Notes under the pieces: generated by a model
Database searches by the model: none
Told to the model about the DNA's origin: nothing
The model's input: only the letters and a program-made list of their open reading frames with translations
Assembly: GCF_018141445.1 (NCBI RefSeq)
Contig: NZ_CP058649.1
Coordinates: forward strand, 825,001-889,000
Source of the DNA: Vallitalea pronyensis
GTDB taxonomy: Bacteria; Bacillota; Clostridia; Lachnospirales; Vallitaleaceae
DNA length: 64,000 bases
Direction: 5' to 3'
Translations under genes and position numbers: made by a program
Shown here: positions 1 to 7,667 of the stretch, piece by piece
Layout: the number at the start of each line of letters is the position of its first letter
Position numbering within the stretch: position 1 is the stretch's first letter

Positions 1-133
1 CGTACTAATAGATGCAATAACCGATTGGAAAATGGAAAATTTCACATAACGGAATTCTCGATATAAAAAATAGTCATAAAATCCTTCCTAACCTTAATAT
101 AATAATATAGACAAAGGTTTAGGAGGGATTTTT

Positions 134-1711
134 TTGAGTTTGGAATTGGAACAAAGAAATATAACACTAATTAAGCCCAAAGGTAACCGCATGCTTCAGA
201 TGACTATTGATGAAGATATGAATGTGCCAGATATCAAACCAGATATCGATAAAATATTACAGAACCATTGTGTAGTGAATATCACGGGTATTGATGTCTA
301 TGATTCCAAGGTAATGGTCAAAGGAGATTTTCATTGTAAGATACTATATGTGCCTCTTAATGATTCAAAACCTGTACATAACATGATGAACCTTATTCCC
401 ATAGAGGAAGCCGTAAACATGGATGGTGTAGCAAAAGGAGATCATATCAAGGCAGAATATGCAGTTGAAGAAATGAAGATTACGCCCATCAATACGCGGA
501 AGATTAACATGAAGGCTATTATCCAAGTAAAAGTCATGGTTGATGAGAAAAAAGACATGTATGTACCCATTGATGTGTGCGGTGAAAAAGACATTCAAAG
601 CAAATGGGACGATATCACCGTTTGTAAATTACTGGCATCCAAGAAAGAAAATTATAAAATAAAAGATGAACTGGCTATACCAAGTAGTAAACCCAATATC
701 ACAGAAATACTATGGTATGACCGATCCATCAAAAACAAAGAAATTCGCTTGTTGGACGACAAAGTAAATGTAAAAGGTACCATTGCATTGGCTACCCTAT
801 ATCTTGGTGAAACCGGGGAAAATTCCCTTGAATTTGTGGAGCATGAGATACCATTTAATGGTGTTATCGAATGTCACGGTGTCAATGAAGATATGTATTC
901 GGACATCGATATCAAGATTGTAGAGGACAAAATCCAGATTAGACCAGACCTTGATGGTGAGGAACGGGTATTATCTGTTGATGTGATGACCAGTTTAGAC
1001 ATTAAAGTGTATTCAGAAGAAAAGAGTAATATCCTGACAGACGTGTATTCCTTATCTGGTGATGTACAGATTAATAAAGAACTGGTGGAATACGAAACCT
1101 TGTTATGTAAGAATCAAAGCCAGTGTAAAATAAAAGAAAGCATTGAACTTGCAAGCCATGACCCAGATATGATGCAAATCTATTATGCTACTGGTGATGT
1201 GAATGTAGATAACATTGATGTGTATGAAGACAAAGTAGAAGTTGAAGGCGTTGTATTCTGCAATATTATATATGTAGCAGCAGACGATAACAGCCCTATT
1301 AATGTCTATAGCACCATGTTGCCTTTCAACCAAGTCATTGATGCAGAAGGTATAAAAAAAGACAGTAATATGTCCATTCGACCATCCATTAACTATATGA
1401 ACTGCAGCATGCTTGGTGAAAAAGAAGTGGAAGTGAAATGTGGCGTATCTTTAGACACCATTATTTTTGATAAACAAGAAGTGAATGTCATTAATGGTTT
1501 AGCTGAGGAACCCCTTGATCTTAAAAAGATTCAAGGTATCCCTAGTGTTGTAGGGTATATCGTAAAAGATAATGAATCACTATGGGACATTGCAAAAAAT
1601 TATTACACCAAGGTAGATGACATCAGACAAATTAATAACTTGGATGCAGGCGATGTAAAAAGAGGCGATAAACTCATTATCGTTAAAAATATAGATGGAC
1701 TAGAGATATAG
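134..1711 (+). CDS. sipL: SipL-like SPOCS (DUF3794) and LysM spore coat protein
   Basis: Predicted spore morphogenesis protein of 525 residues. The body carries repeated beta-rich SPOCS/DUF3794-type segments (for example around residues 30-150, 190-300 and 340-450, with recurrent 'VxGxxxxxxxY' strands), and the last ~50 residues form a LysM domain (YIVKDNESLWDIAKNYY...GDKLIIV). In Clostridia this architecture is SipL, which binds SpoIVA and anchors the coat to the forespore surface. No signal peptide or membrane segment is visible, as expected for a mother-cell protein. The start is TTG at 134, chosen because AGGAGGG lies at 121-127 with good spacing. It is followed by a strong terminator and then ispE; I recall sipL lying near ispE and a GntR gene in other clostridia. 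The family call is firm; the sipL symbol rests on domain order and context. Confidence 0.85.
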   Translation: MSLELEQRNITLIKPKGNRMLQMTIDEDMNVPDIKPDIDKILQNHCVVNITGIDVYDSKVMVKGDFHCKILYVPLNDSKPVHNMMNLIPIEEAVNMDGVAKGDHIKAEYAVEEMKITPINTRKINMKAIIQVKVMVDEKKDMYVPIDVCGEKDIQSKWDDITVCKLLASKKENYKIKDELAIPSSKPNITEILWYDRSIKNKEIRLLDDKVNVKGTIALATLYLGETGENSLEFVEHEIPFNGVIECHGVNEDMYSDIDIKIVEDKIQIRPDLDGEERVLSVDVMTSLDIKVYSEEKSNILTDVYSLSGDVQINKELVEYETLLCKNQSQCKIKESIELASHDPDMMQIYYATGDVNVDNIDVYEDKVEVEGVVFCNIIYVAADDNSPINVYSTMLPFNQVIDAEGIKKDSNMSIRPSINYMNCSMLGEKEVEVKCGVSLDTIIFDKQEVNVINGLAEEPLDLKKIQGIPSVVGYIVKDNESLWDIAKNYYTKVDDIRQINNLDAGDVKRGDKLIIVKNIDGLEI

Positions 1712-1719
1712 AGATAATA

Positions 1720-1742
1720 GAACGCTTAGGCGTTCTTTTTTT
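1720..1742 (+). terminator. Rho-independent terminator after sipL
   Basis: GAACGC-TTAG-GCGTTC perfect 6-bp stem (1720-1735) followed by seven T, starting nine bases after the sipL stop codon. It separates sipL from the ispE transcript. Confidence 0.9.
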
Positions 1743-1976
1743 GTCCTCTTATAGAGATTTTAATTATAAATGAGATAGGACATTCTTATGTAAAGACATG
1801 ACTTTTATTCTTTTGACTTGATTTATAAATATGCATTGTATATAATATTAAGTATACAAGGTACAAGATAAGTACAATTGTACATTATACACAAGACGTA
1901 TCTTAAGATTAAAATATAAGTTGAATGGACGTCGTTTTATCAGCAGCAAGTTCAACACACCGTTGAAAGGGCATTT

Positions 1977-2843
1977 ATGAATAGAATAAATATAAAAGCA
2001 CGAGCGAAGATTAACATATCACTTGATGTTTTGAGAAGAAGAGATGATGGCTATCATGATGTAAAAATGATCATGCAAACCGTGAATCTCTATGATAAAA
2101 TCAATTTAAAGAAGATAAAGAGTGACCAAATAAAATTACAAACGAACCTGCCTTTTTTACCAGTGGATAAAAGAAATCTTGTCTATAAGGTGGTTCAATA
2201 TATCAAAGAAGAATATGCCATAGAAACAGGTGTTTTTATTGATCTTTTTAAAGTCATACCTGTTGCAGCAGGGCTTGCTGGTGGCAGCAGTGATGCAGCA
2301 GCTACTATCATTGCTATGAATAAATTATTTGATTTAGATATGACCATGGATAAAATGATGGAAATAGGTACAAAATTTGGGGCTGATATTCCCTATTGTT
2401 TGATGCGGGGAACGGCTTTGTCAGAGGGAATTGGTGAAAAACTAACACCCCTAAAATCATTTCCAAAAGCGTATGTGGTTATAGCAAAGCCTAATATAAG
2501 TGTATCTACTGCATTTGTATATAATAACCTTGATGTAACAAACATTAAGGAAAGACCCGATACAGAAGCTATTATACAGGGTATTGAAGCTGGTGATTTG
2601 CATGGTATATGCCGTGCGTTAGGTAATGTACTTGAAACTGTAACCATGAAGGAATACCCGGTCATTGAACGTATTAAGACGTTTATGATAAATAATGGAG
2701 CCATAGGTGCTCTCATGAGTGGTAGTGGTCCATCGGTCTATGGTTTATGTGATGATAAGCAAAAAGCATATCATCTAGCACATCAATTAAAAGTGAAAAA
2801 CATGGCTAAATTCATCTATACAACAACCATATTTAACCGATAG
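1977..2843 (+). CDS. ispE: 4-diphosphocytidyl-2-C-methyl-D-erythritol kinase
   Basis: GHMP-family kinase of the non-mevalonate (MEP) isoprenoid pathway, phosphorylating the 2-hydroxyl of CDP-methylerythritol with ATP in the cytosol. The 288 residues match the usual length. The N-terminus (KARAKINISLDVLRRRDDGYHDV) holds the conserved Lys and the GYH substrate-binding motif; the ATP-binding glycine/serine loop PVAAGLAGGSSDAAA is near residues 91-105; the C-terminal GHMP motif ALMSGSGPSVYG is near residue 243. The start is ATG 1977, with a weak GAAAGGG about 9 bases upstream. It has its own leader of ~230 bases after the sipL terminator and is followed by a GntR regulator, a gene order I associate with clostridial genomes. 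Confidence 0.95.
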   Translation: MNRINIKARAKINISLDVLRRRDDGYHDVKMIMQTVNLYDKINLKKIKSDQIKLQTNLPFLPVDKRNLVYKVVQYIKEEYAIETGVFIDLFKVIPVAAGLAGGSSDAAATIIAMNKLFDLDMTMDKMMEIGTKFGADIPYCLMRGTALSEGIGEKLTPLKSFPKAYVVIAKPNISVSTAFVYNNLDVTNIKERPDTEAIIQGIEAGDLHGICRALGNVLETVTMKEYPVIERIKTFMINNGAIGALMSGSGPSVYGLCDDKQKAYHLAHQLKVKNMAKFIYTTTIFNR

Positions 2844-2980
2844 ATGATGCACATGAATATTTTGTCAGTCCTTCAATTTATCGTCATACTTGAATACGAT
2901 ATGAAAACCTAGGATATATGATAGATGTACTGACAGTTGAGTGAATAGAGAAGAAAAGTAATCATGAAAGGAAGTAGCAA

Positions 2981-3661
2981 GTGATGGATGATAAACTAAA
3001 AGTAAATTTAAATGAATATCTGCCATTGAGAGATGTTGTATTTAACACGCTTAGAGAAGCAATTCTAAAAGGGGAGTTAGTAGCTGGTGAACGATTGATG
3101 GAGAAGCAACTTGCTGAGAGAATGGGTGTAAGCCGAACGCCAATACGTGAAGCCATACGTAAGTTAGAGTTAGAAGGCTTGGTTGTCATGATCCCCCGAA
3201 AAGGTGCAGAAGTAGCAAGGGTTACTCATAAAGATATCAAAGATGTTCTGGAAGTTCGTGGCGCATTAGAAGAATTAGCTGTGAAGATTGCTTGTGAGAA
3301 GATGTCTGAAAGAGATTTGGAAGATTTGAAACGCACAAGTGATGCCTTCCAAACAGCCTGTAGCGAAAAAGATATCAGCAGCATTATCTCAAAAGATGTG
3401 GAATTTCATGATACGATTTTTAATGCCACAGAAAATGAGAAACTCATTCATATCGTTAACAATCTAAGGGAACAAATATATCGGTATCGTGTAGAGTATA
3501 TCCGTAAACTTGGTAATTACGATAATCTCGTTCGTGAACATAATCAAATTCTAGAGTTCATAGAAAACCGAAATGTGGAGCAAGCAAGAGAAATAGCATT
3601 ACAGCATATTGAAAATCAAGAAAAAGCCGTTATTGAAATATTTGATAAAAAGAATCGATAG
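2981..3661 (+). CDS. GntR-family (FCD/FadR-type) transcriptional regulator
   Basis: DNA-binding regulator of 226 residues. Residues ~15-80 form a GntR winged helix (LREAILKGELVAGERLMEKQ ... MGVSRTPIREAIRKLE), and residues ~90-215 form an all-helical FCD effector domain. FCD metal/ligand residues are plausible at EFHDTIF, in the EHNQILEFI segment and at LQHIE. Such proteins usually bind small carboxylates or sugar acids; the ligand here cannot be inferred. GTG 2981 and ATG 2984 are adjacent start options served by the same AAAGGAAG at 2967-2974, so the true start could be one codon later. It is probably cotranscribed with ispE or driven from the 137-base gap. A strong terminator follows. Confidence 0.88.
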   Translation: MMDDKLKVNLNEYLPLRDVVFNTLREAILKGELVAGERLMEKQLAERMGVSRTPIREAIRKLELEGLVVMIPRKGAEVARVTHKDIKDVLEVRGALEELAVKIACEKMSERDLEDLKRTSDAFQTACSEKDISSIISKDVEFHDTIFNATENEKLIHIVNNLREQIYRYRVEYIRKLGNYDNLVREHNQILEFIENRNVEQAREIALQHIENQEKAVIEIFDKKNR

Positions 3662-3667
3662 GAATAA

Positions 3668-3701
3668 GGCTATCATGCATGGTGCATGATGGTCTTTTTT
3701 T
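3668..3701 (+). terminator. Terminator after the GntR gene
   Basis: A stem of about 12 bp with a TGG loop: the core ATCATGCA (3672-3679) pairs with TGCATGAT (3683-3690), extended outwards by GGCT with GGTC including wobble pairs, then a T7 tract. Confidence 0.85.
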
Positions 3702-3739
3702 AAAATTGTTAGAAAGTAAAGTTTATTCGTGAAAATCTA

Positions 3740-3789
3740 TTGCCAAATCTTGTCGAAAATTGTATAATGTAATTGAGCGAATATTCGCT
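3740..3789 (+). promoter_or_regulatory. Strong sigma-A promoter with a palindrome at the start site
   Basis: TTGCCA (3740-3745), a 17-base spacer and consensus TATAAT (3763-3768). The predicted start site, about 3775, is immediately followed by the perfect 14-base palindrome AGCGAATATTCGCT (3776-3789), well placed to be a repressor operator or a 5' RNA end structure. It drives the leader ORF and micropeptide below. Confidence 0.7.
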
Positions 3790-3831
3790 TATAGGACACC
3801 TAAGATTGTCTTATCACCTGCTAATGAGGTG

Positions 3832-3858
3832 ATGCCTATGGTTAGAATGGTAGGTTAG
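3832..3858 (+). CDS. Eight-residue leader ORF (MPMVRMVG)
   Basis: ATG 3832 to TAG 3858 encodes MPMVRMVG. It has a good GAGGTG ribosome binding site at 3826-3831 directly next to the ATG, typical of GGTGATG starts. It ends five bases before the 5' arm of a hairpin that covers the next gene's ribosome binding site. This geometry suggests translational coupling or attenuation: ribosomes on the leader could disturb the hairpin. Whether it is translated is inference. No homolog is recognised. Confidence 0.45.
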   Translation: MPMVRMVG

Positions 3859-3862
3859 CAAC

Positions 3863-3890
3863 CCCTAGACGTATTTTATACGTAAGGGGG
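3863..3890 (+). promoter_or_regulatory. Hairpin masking the micropeptide ribosome binding site
   Basis: CCCCT pairs with AGGGG and the inner ACGTA pairs with TACGT. The 3' arm contains the AAGGGGG that is the only Shine-Dalgarno sequence for ATG 3900, so folding would block initiation. Confidence 0.55.
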
Positions 3891-3899
3891 TGAGTACAT

Positions 3900-4025
3900 A
3901 TGACTAAAGATAAAAAGAACAATAAGAAAAAAATAAAAAAAGCTTCAACATTAATCGGCAAATTCTTGCTTGATATCGTTAAAGCCCTTTTTATTTATCT
4001 TATCAAAAACTTTTTAAATCTTTAG
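3900..4025 (+). CDS. 41-residue cationic/hydrophobic micropeptide
   Basis: A very small gene: ATG 3900, stop TAG 4023-4025. Residues 1-14 are almost all Lys/Asn/Asp, followed by a hydrophobic amphipathic segment (ASTLIGKFLLDIVKALFIYL) and a short tail IKNFLNL, giving a strongly positive N-terminus and one membrane-active helix. GGGGGTGA lies 8 bases upstream, inside a hairpin. It has a strong promoter, a leader ORF and a terminator of its own. The composition resembles type I toxin peptides, small membrane-active peptides and phenol-soluble-modulin-like peptides, but I recognise no family. Coding status is supported by the RBS, promoter and terminator architecture rather than by homology. Confidence 0.6.
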   Translation: MTKDKKNNKKKIKKASTLIGKFLLDIVKALFIYLIKNFLNL

Positions 4026-4058
4026 GAATAGCCGTTCCTAGAGACAAGATTTGGTGAT

Positions 4059-4085
4059 GGACACTCTTTCGGGTGTCCTTTTCTA
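4059..4085 (+). terminator. Terminator after the micropeptide
   Basis: GGACACTC-TTTC-GGGTGTCC stem with one G-T pair (4059-4078), followed by TTTTCTAT. It closes a ~310-base transcript starting near 3775. Confidence 0.8.
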
Positions 4086-4194
4086 TATATCCATCATACC
4101 AGTTTAGAGGGTATATTGTCAACTGATAAAGTGTATTTTTCGTTGATTGTATCACTATTTTGTCATTTTAAAATCAAGAGGATAGGATATACAA

Positions 4195-4410
4195 TTATTC
4201 ATATGGCGTTTTATTTTTTGTTCGATCAGCCAAGTAATCCAAACTAGTTCCATAAAAATCGGCAAGCTTACATAATGTCTCCACGGTTATAGGTGTTTCA
4301 CCTCGTTCATAACGTGAGTAGCTTCCTTGGTCAATATGTAATAGATTTGCAATATATATTTGTTTAAAATCATGATCTTCTCTTAGATGTTTTATATTTT
4401 TCCATATCAT
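4195..4410 (-). CDS. Small XRE-family helix-turn-helix regulator
   Basis: 71-residue Cro/CI-type DNA-binding protein consisting of essentially one HTH_3 domain: helices 2-3 are KQIYIANLLHIDQGSYSRYE, followed by the typical RGETPITVETLCKLADFYGTSLDYLADRT. The reverse-strand ATG at 4410 is preceded by GAGGTG with 2-base spacing, and a TATAAT-like -10 lies at 4433-4428. It converges on the micropeptide gene and lies next to the palindrome-bearing promoter, so it is a candidate regulator of that locus; this is inference. Proteins of this size often repress their own small operon, stress or toxin-antitoxin genes. Confidence 0.85.
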   Translation of the reverse strand: MIWKNIKHLREDHDFKQIYIANLLHIDQGSYSRYERGETPITVETLCKLADFYGTSLDYLADRTKNKTPYE

Positions 4411-4570
4411 AACATCACCTCATTGATATTATACCTTATAAGTTTAGGTGATATGAGATTTTAGGCTTAATGCGCCTATTTTTTTTGCTAGTTTGGAGGT
4501 GTTAGAGGTTTGGGTTGGTTTGTATTGGCTTCATAAGAGAAAGGGTGAACCGGCAACGGGAGTTGAGTAG

Positions 4571-4675
4571 ATACCATATAGGGTGTTCATCAACTCTCGT
4601 TGCATTTGTCGCTTTTATTTATAGAAGCGGAGGTGACAAGCTGCAAAAGTCGTTGATGAACACCCTATATAGTAT
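4571..4675 (+). repeat. Family A hairpin unit A1
   Basis: Arms 4571-4594 and 4652-4675 are complementary at 23 of 24 positions. The loop contains an inner GCTTTTA/TAGAAGC stem. The right-hand end of this unit near 4808-4826 is a decayed copy of the end motif. Confidence 0.85.
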
Positions 4676-4892
4676 AGGAAAGTCATATCACGATGAAGCC
4701 AGTTAAGAATCGCTTATTGAGCCAGAGGAGTTTTATCTAACTGTAGGATTGGTATTATACTGAATAAATTATGTATTGTAGAAGTATATGAAGTCTTGTT
4801 TATGTAAGCCCTCGTTGTTGGTTCAAGCCCTTACTATCGTAGTTTTAGTAATGATAATGAAAGAGATAAAACAGACAACGGGAGTTGAGTAT

Positions 4893-4997
4893 ATACCATA
4901 TAGGGTGATCATCAACTCTCGTTGCATTTGTCGCTTTTAATTATAAGAGCGGAGGCGACAAGCTGCAAAAGTCGTTGATGAACACCCTATATAGTAT
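4893..4997 (+). repeat. Family A hairpin unit A2
   Basis: Arms 4893-4916 and 4974-4997, with mismatches at GATC versus GAAC. The preceding end motif is CAACGGGAGTTGAG at 4876-4889. The outer module GCCAGTTAAG ... GAGCCAGAGG follows to about 5050. Confidence 0.85.
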
Positions 4998-5172
4998 AGG
5001 AAAGTCATATCACGATAAAGCCAGTTAAGAATCGCTTATTGAGCCAGAGGAATTTTATCTAATCCTAGGGTTCCGCATTATGGTGGATATGAATCCGACA
5101 TACTCTACAATTTAATCATGCCCCTTGCTACATAAACGGTTTACATCTGGCTCATACGTGGCACAATCTAAA

Positions 5173-5278
5173 GAACGATATAGTGTGTTAATAAACGACT
5201 TTTGCGGCTTGTTGCCATTCCTTTAAAACAGCTCAGGCAACAAACGCAATGAGAGTGCATTAACACACTATATCGTTC
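5173..5278 (-). repeat. Family A hairpin unit A3 (reverse)
   Basis: Perfect 20-bp arms 5173-5192 and 5259-5278 (GAACGATATAGTGTGTTAAT and complement), a different stem sequence from A1/A2 but the same loop logic (GACTTTTGCGGCTTGTTGCC ... GGCAACAAACGCAATGAGAG). End motif AACTCCCGTTGCTGG at 5284-5298. Confidence 0.85.
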
Positions 5279-5361
5279 CATATAACTCCCGTTGCTGGTT
5301 TTAAACTCTTTTTCGTAGTTGTAAAATAATAATAACAAAAATTAACAGTAGTAAGGTATAT

Positions 5362-5463
5362 ACCATGTAGTGTTAATAAACGACTTTTGTGCTTGTTGCC
5401 ATTCCTTTAAAATAGCTCAGGCAACAAACGCAACGAGAGTGCATTAACATACTATATCGTTCC
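5362..5463 (-). repeat. Family A hairpin unit A4 (reverse, decayed arm)
   Basis: The left arm is shortened and altered (ACCATGTAGTGTTAAT); the right arm is ATTAACATACTATATCGTTC. The loop is well conserved. End motif AACTCCCATTGCCTG at 5468-5482. Confidence 0.75.
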
Positions 5464-5567
5464 ACGTAACTCCCATTGCCTGTTCTAATCGGCAACAGAA
5501 GTTCAACTAAATCATACCCCTTGTACATAAGCGGTTTACATCTGTCTCATACGTGGCACAATTCAAA

Positions 5568-5673
5568 GAACGATATAGTGTGTTAATAAACGACTTTTGC
5601 GGCTTGTTGCCATTCCTTTAAAACAGCTCAAGCAACAAACGCAACGAGAGTGAATTAACACACTATATCGTTC
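5568..5673 (-). repeat. Family A hairpin unit A5 (reverse)
   Basis: Perfect 20-bp arms 5568-5587 and 5654-5673, same stem as A3. The end motif AACTCCCGTTGCCGGTT (5679-5695) is the exact complement of the A1 and A7 left ends. Confidence 0.85.
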
Positions 5674-5851
5674 CACATAACTCCCGTTGCCGGTTCTAAA
5701 ATCTTTTATCGTAGTTATAAGCTTGTCATAATCCACTACATACAAATTCACCATAACATAGCTACCAAAAATTTAGAAAACAGAATCCAAGCTTTTTGAA
5801 TAAAATACCCAACATCTACAAAAAATGTAAAAAAGAAAGGTAGATTACGAA

Positions 5852-6064
5852 ATGAATATTTTGAATAAATTCGGAAGTATTTTTTCCCTTAATTTTGTGG
5901 TGATTATGCTGATTGTTGGATTGGTACTTCTTTTGTGGGATAGAAAAGTATTATATCGTAAAAAAATCAAGAAGGAGCATAAGATAGCCCTTATACTGGG
6001 CATTATCTATGTATCCCTTGGCGTTGTGCTATACATTGCAGGTAATGTTCTCGGACTAGTTTAA
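5852..6064 (+). CDS. Small two-TM membrane protein of the germinant-receptor operon
   Basis: 70-residue protein with two hydrophobic spans (about residues 13-29, LNFVVIMLIVGLVLLLW, and 46-68, IALILGIIYVSLGVVLYIAG) joined by a basic loop (DRKVLYRKKIKKEHK), suggesting a hairpin in the inner spore membrane with a cytoplasmic loop. Start ATG 5852 with AAAGAAAGG 11 bases upstream. It ends 19 bases before the GerA-type subunit gene, so it is almost certainly the first gene of that operon. Some ger operons carry a small D-type membrane subunit; this could be an analogous accessory, but I do not recognise a named family. Confidence 0.75.
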   Translation: MNILNKFGSIFSLNFVVIMLIVGLVLLLWDRKVLYRKKIKKEHKIALILGIIYVSLGVVLYIAGNVLGLV

Positions 6065-6083
6065 ATAAGTGAGGTGGGATCAT

Positions 6084-7667
6084 ATGAGACTAAAAAGAGC
6101 AACACCAAAACATGATTCAAAAACCAATAAAGTCATTGTACCGTTATCGGATTCATTGGATACAAATATTCAAAATTTTGAAGAGCTATTTAAAGACTGT
6201 GGCGATATTGTTAAGCGTAAATTTCCCATAGGAAAAAAGAAACAAATATGGGCCTACATTGCTTATATTGATGTCATGATTGATAGACGCGTGATTGAAG
6301 AATCCGTGTTAGAACAGTTGATTATTCAAGTAAGAGGGGTGCCAGAGGATCTTGAGAATACGGACGATGATCCTTTTGCTTTTGTTAAAGATGGTGGCCT
6401 TGCTACGGCTGATTTAAAAGAAGTCAATACCATGGACGATATAACACTAGCTGTCTTGTCAGGGGATACCGTTGTCATGATAGATGGTTATGAAAAAGCC
6501 ATTGTGGTAGCGACCAAGGGATTTCCCAATCGAGGGGTTCAACCACCAGATACGGAAAGTGTTATTCGTGGTTCTAAAGAAGGTTTCTCAGAAGCTTTAC
6601 GTATTAACACTGTTTTGATACGACGGCGTATTAGAGATACTAAGTTGAAAGTCAACCAAATTCAATTGGGTACAAGAACCCGAACAGATATAGCTGTTAT
6701 GTATATTGATGATTTGGTACGGCCTCAGATATTGAAAGAGATTGAGCAGCGATTAAGTTATTTTAATATTGATAGTGTGTTAGAGAGCGGCACCTTGGAG
6801 CAGATGATTGAAACAGAGTGGTATTCACCCTTTCCTCAGACCCAAGTCACCCAACGGCCCGATAAAGTAGCTTCAGCATTATTGGAAGGGCGGGTTGCTA
6901 TTGTCGTGGATAATACGCCTTTTGTACTCATATTGCCCACAACCATGAATTGTTTTTTTCAGTCAGCAGAAGATTATTATCAGCGTTGGTATGTAATGAG
7001 TTTTGTGCGTATTCTGAGATACTGTGCGGCCTTTTTATCTTTTGCTATACCTGGGTTTTATATTGCTTTAACCACTTTTCATCCTGCCATGATTCCGACA
7101 CCGCTGACGTTTTCCATTGCGGCGGCTAGGGAAGGGGTACCCTTTCCCGCATTGATTGAAGTGTTGATTATGGAGCTGGCCTTTGAACTACTAAGAGAGG
7201 CAGGTGTTCGATTACCAGCACCGATTGGAAATACCATTGGTATAGTCGGTGGTATTATCGTAGGGCAGGCGGTGGTACAAGCAAATCTTGTGAGCCCGAT
7301 TATCGTTATTATTGTGGCGTTAACAGCTATTTCATCCTTTGCCATTCCAAGTTATTCCCTTACTTCGGCTTTTAGGATGATTAAATATTTGATTATTCTT
7401 TTATCGTCCCTATTAGGTTTCTATGGTTTTTGGGTTGGTATTCTTATCGTATTAACACATCTTGTTTCCCTTAAGAGTGTCAATGTCCCTTATTTATCAC
7501 CATTTGTAGCCAGGGATATCCATCGCAGTGATCTGAATGATGCGCTGATACGTATGCCTACATTTATGAATCGACTAAGACCCATATTTGTTAAACCGAA
7601 TAGTCAGGTTAAGGTAAGGATGGATATAAAAGAAAAAGGAGAAAATAATGTTTTCACAAAACAATAA
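6084..7667 (+). CDS. gerKA: Spore germination protein, GerA/GerKA subunit
   Basis: A-subunit of a nutrient germinant receptor in the inner spore membrane. 527 residues: a soluble N-terminal half (about 1-285, including the family motif ETESVIRGSKEGFSEAL at 'PPDTESVIRGSKEGFSEALR ') followed by membrane segments (YCAAFLSFAIPGFYIALTTF, IVGGIIVGQAVVQANLVSP, ILLSSLLGFYGFWVGI) and the typical tail around YLSPFVARD. The start is ATG 6084, with GAGGTGGG at 6071-6078; an upstream GTG at 6069 would overlap that RBS and is not used. The 3' end overlaps gerKB by 20 bases, so the subunits are translationally coupled. The gerK symbol is by general similarity; the exact receptor subtype is not determinable. 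Confidence 0.93.
   Translation: MRLKRATPKHDSKTNKVIVPLSDSLDTNIQNFEELFKDCGDIVKRKFPIGKKKQIWAYIAYIDVMIDRRVIEESVLEQLIIQVRGVPEDLENTDDDPFAFVKDGGLATADLKEVNTMDDITLAVLSGDTVVMIDGYEKAIVVATKGFPNRGVQPPDTESVIRGSKEGFSEALRINTVLIRRRIRDTKLKVNQIQLGTRTRTDIAVMYIDDLVRPQILKEIEQRLSYFNIDSVLESGTLEQMIETEWYSPFPQTQVTQRPDKVASALLEGRVAIVVDNTPFVLILPTTMNCFFQSAEDYYQRWYVMSFVRILRYCAAFLSFAIPGFYIALTTFHPAMIPTPLTFSIAAAREGVPFPALIEVLIMELAFELLREAGVRLPAPIGNTIGIVGGIIVGQAVVQANLVSPIIVIIVALTAISSFAIPSYSLTSAFRMIKYLIILLSSLLGFYGFWVGILIVLTHLVSLKSVNVPYLSPFVARDIHRSDLNDALIRMPTFMNRLRPIFVKPNSQVKVRMDIKEKGENNVFTKQ

Larger units (their letters stand above)
4548..5695. repeat. Family A palindromic repeat cluster 1, gene-free
   Basis: About 1.15 kb with no convincing gene. 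It is bounded by the perfect 17-bp inverted repeat AACCGGCAACGGGAGTT (4548-4564) and its complement (5679-5695). Inside are two forward hairpin units (A1, A2) and three reverse units (A3-A5), arranged convergently. Each unit has an end motif (GGCAACGGGAGTT), a long stem, a conserved loop (CTCTCGTTGCRTTTGT ... GCAAAAGTCG) and a conserved outer module (GCCACGATGAAGCCAGTTAA ... GAGCCAGAGG). The short open frames here are artefacts of the palindromes. A colinear copy lies at 29377-30240. Confidence 0.85.

Noticed and set aside
4515..4706. 63-codon open frame at the left end of cluster 1
   Set aside because: It runs through both arms of palindromic unit A1 and has no ribosome binding site; similar frames appear on the opposite strand of other units because of the inverted repeats.
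4548..5695. CRISPR array interpretation of the repeats
   Set aside because: Units are long, palindromic, in both orientations and not separated by uniform unique spacers; no cas genes are in the window.
4548..5695. Group II intron or retron interpretation of family A
   Set aside because: No reverse transcriptase gene and no recognisable domain V or msr/msd arrangement nearby.
5563..5754. Reverse-strand frame of 63 codons across unit A5
   Set aside because: Lies wholly within the repeat, no RBS, and Cys-rich only because of repeat sequence.
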